Positions 18,256 to 25,429 of a DNA stretch of 53,356 bases are shown in pieces. The DNA comes from Acidobacteriota bacterium (GTDB lineage: Bacteria > Acidobacteriota > Terriglobia > Terriglobales > Acidobacteriaceae), in contig JAJZVZ010000013.1 in the NCBI GenBank assembly GCA_021846945.1, forward strand, positions 1 through 53,356, given 5' to 3'. The notes beneath the pieces were generated by a model. That model saw only the letters and a list, made by a program, of their open reading frames with translations, did no database searches and was not told the origin of the DNA. A program made the translations under genes and the position numbers. Every line of letters starts with the position of its first letter. Within the stretch, counting starts at the first letter, position 1.

Positions 18256-19428
18256 ATGGCGTCCAAGACATCTCGACGGGAATTTTTGTCGGCTGGATTG
18301 ATGCTGCCCGTAGTGGGCGCGGGTTCCGGCCTGAATCTCTTCAAGCCGACGGAGGAAACCGCAGGGAATGCTGCCGGTTCGTCCGTCAAGCTCGACTACA
18401 AAACACTGGGCCGCACGGGATTGAAGGTGACCACAGTGGGCATGGGATGCATGATCACCTCCGACGGCAGTGTGGTGGAGCGCGCCGTTGACTCCGGCAT
18501 CAACTACTTCGACACCGCGCGCAGCTACCAGCATGGCAACAACGAGCGCATGGTGGGCGCGGCGCTCGGCGCGAAGCGGAAGCAGGTTGTGCTCTCCACA
18601 AAGACCGAGGCGCGCGACAAGGAAGGCGCGCTGCGAGAACTCGAAACCAGTCTGCGCGAGCTGAACACGGATTATGTAGACATCTGGTATCTGCACGGCA
18701 AAGGCAGTCCGGAGCAGGTTCTCGACGGGCTGGTCGAGGCGCAGCAGATCGCCAAGCAACAGGGTAAGACGCGCTTTATCGGCATCAGCACGCACGGTGG
18801 GCAGCAGCAGTTGCTGCCGTGGATGGCGCAGAAGGGCGTCTTTGATGTGGTGCTCGCCGCCTACAACTTCTCCATGGACGCAAGCATGGACGCAGCGATC
18901 GAGACGGCGGCGAAGGCCGGGATGGGCGTGGTGGCCATGAAGGTGATGGCAGGGGGGTTCCGGCGGGTACGGCCGGGCGATCCGATGGGGCAGAAGCTCT
19001 CGCAGCCCGGCGCGATGCTGGCGGCTCTGAAGTGGGTGGTGAACAAGCCCAGCGTCGCGACGACCATTCCCAGCATGACGGACAATGATCAGCTTGAAGA
19101 GAACCTGAAGGCGATGGGGCAGCCGCTCACAGCCACCGACAAGAAGCTGCTGACGGCGCATCTGGAGACGATCCAGCCGCTTTACTGCCGCATGTGTGGC
19201 AAGTGCGATGGCACCTGCCAGCAGGGCCTTCCGGTGTCCGATGTATTGCGCTGTCTGACCTATGCCGACGGCTACGGGCAGTTTGCGCTGGGCCGCGAGC
19301 GGTATATGCAACTGGCCTCCGAGCATGTTGCCGCGAGTTGTGGTGACTGCGACAAATGCACGGTGCAGTGCCCATACGGCGTTCATGTGGCGAGCCGGGT
19401 AGCCCGTGCTCAGGAGCTGTTTGCATGA
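18256..19428 (+). CDS. Tat-exported aldo/keto reductase with C-terminal 4Fe-4S domain
   Basis: A 390-aa protein. The N-terminus has a twin-arginine signal (SRREFL at 6-11 followed by a hydrophobic stretch), so it is likely folded in the cytoplasm and exported. The central part (about 45-320) is an aldo/keto reductase barrel with the complete catalytic tetrad D86, Y91, K116, H147. The C-terminus has two cysteine clusters (CRMCGKCDGTC and CGDCDKCTVQC), suggesting two [4Fe-4S] centres. This arrangement suggests an electron-transfer version of the enzyme rather than a plain NADPH reductase. Substrate unknown. The next gene overlaps its stop by ATGA, showing translational coupling. Confidence 0.85.
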   Translation: MASKTSRREFLSAGLMLPVVGAGSGLNLFKPTEETAGNAAGSSVKLDYKTLGRTGLKVTTVGMGCMITSDGSVVERAVDSGINYFDTARSYQHGNNERMVGAALGAKRKQVVLSTKTEARDKEGALRELETSLRELNTDYVDIWYLHGKGSPEQVLDGLVEAQQIAKQQGKTRFIGISTHGGQQQLLPWMAQKGVFDVVLAAYNFSMDASMDAAIETAAKAGMGVVAMKVMAGGFRRVRPGDPMGQKLSQPGAMLAALKWVVNKPSVATTIPSMTDNDQLEENLKAMGQPLTATDKKLLTAHLETIQPLYCRMCGKCDGTCQQGLPVSDVLRCLTYADGYGQFALGRERYMQLASEHVAASCGDCDKCTVQCPYGVHVASRVARAQELFA

Positions 19429-20264
19429 AGGCTGGCGGACTGTTGGTGACCATCCTGCTGGCTGCGGGAACGGCGGGTGCGCAGGAGTATCTGAGCTGCC
19501 AGTTTGCGCCCGGCTGGGTGCAGGCAGGGGCAAAGCGGCAGTATGGGGCCGATAATCTCTTCGAGTATAAGGACGGCGCCGCTGAAGGCTATCTGAGCTT
19601 CGGCTTCGTGCGCATGGTGGGGATCAGCTGCAAGCGCGGCCGAGACACGCTGGACATCGATGTCTCCGAGATGAAGGATCCGGATGCGGCGTATGGGATG
19701 TATGCCGTCAACAGCGATCCCACCGCGCCGGCCGCGAAGCTCGGTATGGGCGGGCAGGTGCAGTGGCAGAGCGCCAGCTTTGCCAAGGGCGTGTATTACG
19801 TGGAAATTGTCGAGACGGCGGCCGACACGGATGCCAATGACACCGCGACGATGCAGGCTTTCGCCACCGCGATGGAGAAGCGACTCGATGGCCGCGTGAC
19901 GCCGCCGGAGGCGCTGGGGTGGTTTCCCAAGGAGGACCTTGAAACCGTCCGCGTGGTTCCTCAAAGCGTGCTGGGGCTGAGCGAACTCAAGCGCGGTTAC
20001 GTGGCGAAGTACAAGGCGGGGCAGGCATTCATTGTGCCGGAGGCCTCGCCGGAGGCCGCCGCGGCGTCTTTGGCGAGCGTGCGCAAGCAGTTTGATGACG
20101 CCGCGTCTGCGCAGGTGGGCGACGAATCTTTCACGGCCAAAGTGAAGTATCTGGAGGGAATCTGCTTTTTCCGCAAAGGGCGCTACGTGGGAGGCTACGC
20201 GAATATGAGCGATCCTCAGGAAGCGGCGGCGCAGGCGAAGCAACTGGCCGCAGCCATCCCGTAG
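19425..20264 (+). CDS. DUF6599 family exported protein
   Basis: A 279-aa protein with a signal peptide (MKAGGLLVTILLAAGTAGAQ). The body resembles DUF6599 proteins, found mostly in Acidobacteriota and relatives; no function is known. A characteristic portion reads MKDPDAAYGMYAV. The ATG at 19425 overlaps the stop of the preceding aldo/keto reductase gene (ATGA), which argues for joint expression and perhaps joint action outside the cytoplasm. The open frame starts further upstream, but inside the previous gene. Confidence 0.7.
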   Translation: MKAGGLLVTILLAAGTAGAQEYLSCQFAPGWVQAGAKRQYGADNLFEYKDGAAEGYLSFGFVRMVGISCKRGRDTLDIDVSEMKDPDAAYGMYAVNSDPTAPAAKLGMGGQVQWQSASFAKGVYYVEIVETAADTDANDTATMQAFATAMEKRLDGRVTPPEALGWFPKEDLETVRVVPQSVLGLSELKRGYVAKYKAGQAFIVPEASPEAAAASLASVRKQFDDAASAQVGDESFTAKVKYLEGICFFRKGRYVGGYANMSDPQEAAAQAKQLAAAIP

Positions 20265-20380
20265 AAAGCGACAAGGCGAGCATTGCGCCATGCATGCCAC
20301 GGCATGAGCGGGGCTCGGCCGATTCCCCGGTCATAGGGTTCGCGCCGGACGCGGATTGCGGCCGATGCCGCCCGACAAAC

Positions 20381-20386
20381 TACACT
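20381..20386 (+). promoter_or_regulatory. Candidate -10 box of the histidine-kinase gene
   Basis: TACACT lies exactly 7 bases before the ATG at 20394, with no ribosome binding site between. This fits the TANNNT-plus-7 pattern known for leaderless transcripts in some bacteria such as Deinococcus. Confidence 0.35.
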
Positions 20387-20393
20387 GGGCAAT

Positions 20394-21470
20394 ATGCCCC
20401 AGAAACCGCGGGAAAACGGTCAGCCAAATCGAGCCCGGGAACGCGGCCACGCAGTGCATTGGGCCAGCGGAGGATGGGTTATTCCTCTGGCGGCATTGGC
20501 GATCTGGCTTCTCCCGGCGTCTTCCGCAGGAAGAGCATCCATCGTAATTCTGGCAATTCTGTTAGCGCCGTTACCGGCGCTCGTCGCCATGCGCAGGCAG
20601 CGGAAGCATCTGCAGGCCTGCGCCGCCCAGGCTGACGAGGCGGCAGCACAATTAAGACTGCAACTGGATACGGTACGCTACCGCACCGCACGCCTGCGCG
20701 AGGAGTTGCAGGCCGCCGACCGGCAGGCGCGGCTGTCGCATCAGCTCACTCTCCTGGGGCAGTTCACGGCAGGCTTTATGCACGAGTTCAACAACCCCCT
20801 GGCGATTGTTGCGGGGCGCATCGAAGTGTTGCTGGATGAACGCAAAGAGGACGCAGCTCTCTGCGAAGACCTGCGCGAGATGCTGAAAGAGACGCGCTAC
20901 ATGGGCAACATCGCAGGCACGCTGTTGCAAGCGCTGCGGAGGGAGCGGCACGGGGAAACCTTCGAGGCTTCGGAGCCGCGGAAAGCTCTGGAGGAAGCCG
21001 CGTCGGCCTTTCGACCGCGCGCCGATGGTCTCGGCGTGAAGCTGGAGGAAGAATTTGGCGACGCGCCGAAGGTGGATGTGCCCGAGCACGTGGTGGGCGA
21101 AGTGGTGCGCGGCCTGCTGAGTAACGCGCTGGAAGCCCTGAAGGAACGGGAGGGCAGCGTGGTTTGGGCGCGCCTGGAACCGTATCGGACCGCGGGCGCC
21201 AAGGTTGTGATCCGGATTGAAGACAACGGTCCCGGAGTTCCAGAAAGCATCCGCGAACATCTCTTTGAGCCATTTGTCTCACAAAGCGGCGGCCGCGAGC
21301 GCCTTGGCCTGGGATTGTTTCTGGCCGCCAGCCTTCTGGATATGTACGATGGCCGCATTCGCTACGAGGTACGGAACGGCGGAGGCGCCTGCTTTGTGAT
21401 CGAGATGCCCGCGGCGCGATTCACGCGCGGCCAGCCTTACCACTGGTACGCCGGAGGAGTATCCGAGTGA
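20394..21470 (+). CDS. Sensor histidine kinase (partner of the NtrC-type regulator)
   Basis: Membrane-anchored kinase of 358 aa. Two hydrophobic segments (about 29-43 and 48-66) leave almost no periplasmic loop, so it probably senses a signal in the membrane, the cytoplasm or via a partner. A coiled coil (about 70-115) leads to the H-box FMHEFNNPLAI with phospho-acceptor H130. The ATPase domain has the N-box LLSNALEAL, the G1 box EDNGPGV and the G2 box RLGLGLFLA. The stop overlaps the GTG of the regulator gene (GTGA), so the pair is co-translated. The cytochrome operon follows directly, and its promoter is of the type this pair should control. Confidence 0.9.
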   Translation: MPQKPRENGQPNRARERGHAVHWASGGWVIPLAALAIWLLPASSAGRASIVILAILLAPLPALVAMRRQRKHLQACAAQADEAAAQLRLQLDTVRYRTARLREELQAADRQARLSHQLTLLGQFTAGFMHEFNNPLAIVAGRIEVLLDERKEDAALCEDLREMLKETRYMGNIAGTLLQALRRERHGETFEASEPRKALEEAASAFRPRADGLGVKLEEEFGDAPKVDVPEHVVGEVVRGLLSNALEALKEREGSVVWARLEPYRTAGAKVVIRIEDNGPGVPESIREHLFEPFVSQSGGRERLGLGLFLAASLLDMYDGRIRYEVRNGGGACFVIEMPAARFTRGQPYHWYAGGVSE

Positions 21471-22867
21471 ACCGGATTTTTGTGATTGATGATGAGGCCG
21501 CGCTGGGCGAGAACATCCAGCGGATGCTGCGTGCATCGGGCGCGGCTGTTTCTGTTTTTGTGGATCCGGTCAAGGGACTTGCGGAGGCCCTGGCGAGCCC
21601 GCCAGAACTGGTGCTGCTGGACGTGCGCATGCCCGGAATGTCGGGCGAGGAGGTCTTTGCGCGCCTGCACGAAGCGCACCCGGCGCTTCCCATTGTGTTT
21701 CTTACCGCGTTTGGGTCGGTGGAGAGCGCTGTGATCGCCATGCGCAATGGGGCCTTCGATTATCTGCAAAAGCCCTTCAAGCGTGAAGACCTTCTGCTGG
21801 TGGTGAAACGAGCGCTTTCCGTCTCCTCGCTGGAGCATGAAGTCGAGCGGTTGAAAGGCCGCCTGGAATCGCTCGGCGAGTCGGAAGCCGCCCAGAGCCG
21901 CAGTCCCGCCATGCTGGAGCAGATGGAGAAGTGCCGCCGAGCTGCGGCGACCGACGCGACGGTGATGATTCTGGGCGAAAGCGGCACGGGTAAGGAGGTC
22001 ACGGCGCGGGCCATCCACAGTCAGAGCCGGCGCAAGGACGGTCCTTTTGTGCCGGTGGAGTGCAGCGCCATGCCGGGCTCGCTGATTGAAAGCGAACTCT
22101 TCGGGTATGAGCGCGGGGCCTTCACCGGGGCTGAGCGCACCAAGAAGGGATTGATCGAATCGGCCGATGGCGGAACGCTGTTCCTGGATGAGATCGGAGA
22201 CCTGGGTGTGGAGCTGCAGACGCGCCTTTTCCGCTTTGTCGAGGAACGCGCCCTGCGGAGGCTCGGAGGGCTCACGCAAGTGCGCGTCGATTGCCGTATT
22301 CTGTGCGCGACCAACCAGGATCTGCAGGCCAAGATCAAGGCGGGAACGTTCCGCGAGGAACTCTACTACCGGCTGGGCGTGATCACGATCAAATTGCCGC
22401 CGCTTCGCGATCGGCCGGAGGACATTCCGCACCTGGCGCGCTTTTTTCTGGAACGCTTCTCCCGCCGCTACGGCAAGAGCGTGAGTGGATCGCCGCAGTT
22501 CTACGAGGCGCTTTTGAGCCAGCGATGGCCGGGGAATGTGCGGCAGTTGAAGAACGTGATGGAGCGGCTCACGGCGCTGCATCCCGGCGGTTTGCTGGAG
22601 CCGGATGATCTGGAGGATGAGATTGGCGGCGGGGAGGTCTCCAACAGCTTTTCCACGCTGCCTTGGAAGGACGCGCGTGAGCGCTATCTGGCGAGCTTCG
22701 AGCAGTCCTATGCGCAGGCAGTACTGGCGCGTTGCGGAGGCAATATCAGCGCCGCGGCGCGCGCGGCCGGAGTGGACCGGAAGACCTTTTATACGTTGCT
22801 GAAGCGGGGCCGCGATCCGCAGCCTGGGGAATTAATTCCCCAGCAGGAGCTTGAAAGTGGGGAATGA
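21467..22867 (+). CDS. NtrC-family sigma-54-dependent response regulator
   Basis: Enhancer-binding activator, 466 aa. Receiver domain (1-120) with phospho-acceptor D52 and the acidic pair D8/D9; AAA+ domain with Walker A GESGTGKE (170-177), the sigma-54-contacting GAFTGA loop (217-222) and Walker B LFLDEIGD; C-terminal Fis-type helix-turn-helix (about 421-455, GGNISAAARAAGVDRKTFY). All parts needed for activating sigma-54 RNA polymerase are intact. Translation starts at GTG 21467, overlapping the kinase stop. The last codons contain an 18-bp palindrome that is probably one of its own binding sites. A sigma-54 promoter lies 59 bases past the stop. Confidence 0.95.
   Translation: MNRIFVIDDEAALGENIQRMLRASGAAVSVFVDPVKGLAEALASPPELVLLDVRMPGMSGEEVFARLHEAHPALPIVFLTAFGSVESAVIAMRNGAFDYLQKPFKREDLLLVVKRALSVSSLEHEVERLKGRLESLGESEAAQSRSPAMLEQMEKCRRAAATDATVMILGESGTGKEVTARAIHSQSRRKDGPFVPVECSAMPGSLIESELFGYERGAFTGAERTKKGLIESADGGTLFLDEIGDLGVELQTRLFRFVEERALRRLGGLTQVRVDCRILCATNQDLQAKIKAGTFREELYYRLGVITIKLPPLRDRPEDIPHLARFFLERFSRRYGKSVSGSPQFYEALLSQRWPGNVRQLKNVMERLTALHPGGLLEPDDLEDEIGGGEVSNSFSTLPWKDARERYLASFEQSYAQAVLARCGGNISAAARAAGVDRKTFYTLLKRGRDPQPGELIPQQELESGE
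22825..22842. promoter_or_regulatory. Palindromic enhancer site 1 (upstream activating sequence)
   Basis: Perfect 18-bp palindrome TGGGGAATTAATTCCCCA, inside the last codons of the regulator gene. Its centre lies about 119 bases before the predicted start of the sigma-54 transcript and exactly 33 bases (three helical turns) from site 2. Confidence 0.7.
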
Positions 22868-22875
22868 GTTCCTCA
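22858..22875. promoter_or_regulatory. Palindromic enhancer site 2 (upstream activating sequence)
   Basis: TGGGGAATGAGTTCCTCA matches site 1 at 15 of 18 positions and is a near-palindrome. It spans the stop codon of the regulator gene. Its centre is about 86 bases before the predicted transcript start, in the normal range for NtrC-type enhancers. Confidence 0.65.
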
Positions 22876-22926
22876 ATCTGGTGGAGTCGATTGCGGTAAG
22901 TTATTGATATAAAAGAGTGATAGGTT

Positions 22927-22942
22927 TGGCGTCTGGAGTGCT
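22927..22942 (+). promoter_or_regulatory. Sigma-54 (-24/-12) promoter of the cytochrome operon
   Basis: TGGCGTCTGGAGTGCT has the invariant GG (22928-22929) and GC (22940-22941) at the exact 10-base separation required by sigma-54 holoenzyme. It matches TGGCAC-N5-TTGCW except at a few tolerated positions. Transcription should start near 22953, just before the ribosome binding site GGCAGGAG of the cytochrome-porin gene (ATG 22969). It lies directly behind a sigma-54 activator gene. Confidence 0.72.
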
Positions 22943-22968
22943 TTCATTGCCGGCAGGAGTAGCCATCA

Positions 22969-24267
22969 ATGAAAGATTTAACTTCAGGCATTAAGACACT
23001 TGCACTGATTCTTGGCCTTATCCTTTTGATGCCCCAAAGAGGGAGCGCCATTCCAGCGTTCGCCAGGCGGTATCGGCTTCGCTGCTTCGCATGCCATGTG
23101 ATTCCGCCCGTCCTGAACAAGGAGGGCTATATGTTCAAGCGGCTGGGCTATCACCTGCCGCCAGCACTCCAGAAGGGACAGGCTTCGCCGCGTCTCACTG
23201 AACTCATCAAGCAGGAACCGGCGTGGTCGCTTACCACGAATGTGGCCTTTGCGGTCGCGGATTTCGATTTTGCCGCGCAGCGCAACACGCAGCAAGGCAC
23301 AACACCCAGCTCGACATCGTCGTTTCAGGTGGCGAACTGGAACGCCTACTTTGCCGGCTGGGTTCCCGACACGAATTTCTATTACTACTCGGAGTTCGAC
23401 CTGGTCAGCGATGGAAATACCAACCCCAGTGTGGGAAGCGGGTATTTCGGGTATGTCGGAGGGAGTGCCCAAAGCAGCTGGTTTCTTCAGGGCGGCCAGA
23501 TGGGCGTGATGGGCGCCAACGGAACCACGGCCGCAAACACGCTGAGTTTTCTGCCCAACTCTCCCCTGATGTGGGAATATGCCGATCCGGACAATTTCAC
23601 GCTCGACCAGGACATGGTAGGCATCCGTGGCGGCTATACTTACGCACTTCCGAAATATAAGCAAATCTTCGGCGCATTCGTGGCCGTGAGCAACGGAGAC
23701 CATGCAGACGGCAGCACGATTCAGGGCCCGGCTGCAAAGAACTCCAAGGATATCTATGCGGATGTCGACTGGTGGTTTGCTCAGGAGAGCGGCGTAACGT
23801 TTCTGAGTTATTACGGAAAGAAAAACCAGCTTCAAAACAGCGGGGCTCCCAACCAGTTCAACTTTTATCCAGTGATTCGCCGCAATGGAGTTTTCGCCAA
23901 CTACCGGACCTTCCAGAACAGGCTCAACCTGATGGGGGGATTCATGGATGACCACGACGGCTACGAACTCAATCAGACCGGACCAACCAATGACTTCATT
24001 TCCAAGGACTACTACGGAGAACTGGATTACTTCATCGTCCGCGGAACCGCAGCAATCGTGCGCTATGACCGGTTGAATCAGCGCATCAAGGGCGGCATTG
24101 GTGGAGTAAGCCAGGAGCAGCCAAGCTTCGGGCTGGAGCGGACGCTGACACCCTCGGGCAACATCATCGGCCGGGTTTCTTACAGCAATCTTCATGGCCG
24201 GGATCCGATACAGGGTATTGGCAGTTCCAGCCGTACGGCCATGGCCGATGTCCAGTTCTTTTTCTAA
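22969..24267 (+). CDS. Cyc2-like fused monohaem cytochrome c / outer-membrane porin
   Basis: A 432-aa protein with an N-terminal signal peptide (cleavage likely after A27) and a single haem c site C39-F-A-C42-H43. The context (PAFARRYRLRC, then PPVLNKEGYMFKRLGY) is the conserved N-terminal pattern of Cyc2-type cytochrome-porins. The remaining about 360 residues are rich in alternating aromatic/polar strands and end in VQFFF, a terminal phenylalanine as in outer-membrane beta-barrels. Known Cyc2 proteins carry electrons across the outer membrane, classically from Fe(II). The start ATG has GGCAGGAG upstream. First gene of the sigma-54 operon. Iron oxidation itself is inferred, and other cytochrome-porins with unknown donors exist. 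Confidence 0.72.
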   Translation: MKDLTSGIKTLALILGLILLMPQRGSAIPAFARRYRLRCFACHVIPPVLNKEGYMFKRLGYHLPPALQKGQASPRLTELIKQEPAWSLTTNVAFAVADFDFAAQRNTQQGTTPSSTSSFQVANWNAYFAGWVPDTNFYYYSEFDLVSDGNTNPSVGSGYFGYVGGSAQSSWFLQGGQMGVMGANGTTAANTLSFLPNSPLMWEYADPDNFTLDQDMVGIRGGYTYALPKYKQIFGAFVAVSNGDHADGSTIQGPAAKNSKDIYADVDWWFAQESGVTFLSYYGKKNQLQNSGAPNQFNFYPVIRRNGVFANYRTFQNRLNLMGGFMDDHDGYELNQTGPTNDFISKDYYGELDYFIVRGTAAIVRYDRLNQRIKGGIGGVSQEQPSFGLERTLTPSGNIIGRVSYSNLHGRDPIQGIGSSSRTAMADVQFFF

Positions 24268-24294
24268 AGGGGCGCAGAGATAAGGAGGAAGTAT

Positions 24295-24669
24295 ATGCAG
24301 CCTAAGAGATTTTCGTGGATGATTGCGGTGCGGTTAGCGGGGTTGTTGTTGGTGGCGGGAATGCTCGGCACGGCGGCACAAGCCCAATTTTACGGTGGCA
24401 CCTATACAGGAAATAAGAAGGATGCGCCGATCGATGTCTCTACGTACCCGGCCAATATTCAACGGGCATACAAATCGTTCAAATACACCTGCTCTGAGTG
24501 TCATACATTGGACCGGGCGTTACGCGAGACGGACACTCCCGCCACGGCCAAACATTGGGTCTATCTGATGCAGGCCAAACCCGCAGCGGATTTCAATGAT
24601 CGGGAGGCTGAGCGCATTATCGAATTCCTGAACTACTATCACGCGCATCCTCCGAAAGACAATTGGTGA
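24295..24669 (+). CDS. Periplasmic monohaem cytochrome c (paralogue 1)
   Basis: A 124-aa protein: signal peptide (about 1-30, cleavage after AQA), then a small domain with one haem site C66-S-E-C69-H70. It shares the pattern IDVS-YP---Q--YK-F---CS-CHT...W---M--KP...E-I-EFL-Y with the gene at 24881, so the two arose by duplication. Probably a soluble electron shuttle between the outer-membrane cytochrome-porin and the inner-membrane complex; this role is inferred from position. The ATG is preceded by AAGGAGG at good spacing. It starts 27 bases after the porin gene. Confidence 0.85.
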   Translation: MQPKRFSWMIAVRLAGLLLVAGMLGTAAQAQFYGGTYTGNKKDAPIDVSTYPANIQRAYKSFKYTCSECHTLDRALRETDTPATAKHWVYLMQAKPAADFNDREAERIIEFLNYYHAHPPKDNW

Positions 24670-24880
24670 TTTTCATGAGTAAGTTCTGGCATGAACGGTA
24701 TGCCAACAGGCAAGACTGCAGAACTCTCTTTGAAGACAGTGTTTGGACTTAGAGATGTGGTTGAACGCGGGTTCGGCGCCGTATTTAACCGGGAACAGGA
24801 TCGCTCCAGGTTGCTATCGCGGGCGCTGCCGAAGATAGTTCATGCCAGGCATTCGGGTAAAGAAGTTAGGAGAGGTGGAA
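24670..24880 (+). other. Non-coding gap between the two cytochrome c genes
   Basis: A 211-base stretch without a convincing gene, unusual inside an otherwise tight operon. It contains an inverted repeat TGGCAT (24687-24692) and ATGCCA (24700-24705), 7 bases apart, soon after the first cytochrome stop, and a good ribosome binding site (TTAGGAGAGGTGG) for the second. A processing or attenuation site is possible. I see no promoter with sigma-54 spacing here. Confidence 0.3.
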
Positions 24881-25288
24881 ATGCATAAGTCAATTCAATG
24901 GATCGCAGTCGCACTTATAGGCGTGCCGTTTTTTCTGGCAGCTCAGACCAGAAACGTAGTACTTCCGCAGGATAAGGGGCCAGCCACGATCAATGTCTCC
25001 CAGTATCCGCCGGAGCAGCAACAGGGATACAAGCTGTTTGTGAACAAGTGCTCCCAATGCCACACCATCGCGCGGCCTATCAACACGACGATGACGAGGA
25101 TGGAGTGGGAGCAATATGTCAAGCGTATGATGCATAAGCCGAACTCTGGCATCACCAATGCCCAGGGCAAGGAGATCTTCGAGTTCCTGGCGTACGACCA
25201 GCAGACGCGCAAGGACAAGAATCCGTCGAAATTCTACAAGGCGCTTTCGGATGAGGAGATCCAGAAGCTGCAGGCGCAACAGCAGTAA
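24881..25288 (+). CDS. Periplasmic monohaem cytochrome c (paralogue 2)
   Basis: A 135-aa protein with a signal peptide (about 1-21) and one haem site C57-S-Q-C60-H61. It aligns along its length with the cytochrome at 24295-24669 but has a charged, glutamine-rich C-terminal tail (LSDEEIQKLQAQQQ). Likely periplasmic electron carrier. The ATG at 24881 is preferred over 24842 because it follows GGAGAGGTGG and opens a proper signal peptide. A GC-rich hairpin follows the gene. Confidence 0.85.
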   Translation: MHKSIQWIAVALIGVPFFLAAQTRNVVLPQDKGPATINVSQYPPEQQQGYKLFVNKCSQCHTIARPINTTMTRMEWEQYVKRMMHKPNSGITNAQGKEIFEFLAYDQQTRKDKNPSKFYKALSDEEIQKLQAQQQ

Positions 25289-25318
25289 GCGCTTGTGTGG
25301 CATTGAAGTAGTACTTCG

Positions 25319-25354
25319 ATCCCCGGCGAGCGTCGGGCCGGCTTGCCGGGGGAT
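25319..25354 (+). terminator. Intra-operon hairpin, possible partial terminator
   Basis: ATCCCCGGCGAGC (25319-25331) can pair with GCTTGCCGGGGGAT (25341-25354), with small mismatches, followed by TTGTTT. It separates the cytochrome-porin/monohaem genes from the Rieske/cytochrome b genes and may lower downstream expression without ending it. Confidence 0.45.
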
Positions 25355-25429
25355 TTGTTTCCAACCGATGCAGTCTTGGGCCAATGATCTGAACCACTAC
25401 CGCCAACAAACGGCCAGAATGAGGAACGC

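Noticed and set aside
18232..19533. 433-aa open frame antisense to the aldo/keto reductase
   Set aside because: Shadow of a clear gene with intact catalytic residues; no recognisable domain or start signal.
22984..24195. 403-aa open frame antisense to the cytochrome-porin gene
   Set aside because: The plus strand has a signal peptide, haem motif, ribosome binding site and promoter; the antisense frame has none of these.
24687..24705. Second sigma-54 promoter in the cytochrome gap (TGGCAT...GC)
   Set aside because: The GG-to-GC distance is 12 instead of 10 bases.
24691..24888. 65-aa frame in the gap between the two cytochrome genes
   Set aside because: No ribosome binding site, no recognisable feature, and it overlaps the next gene's ribosome binding site and start.
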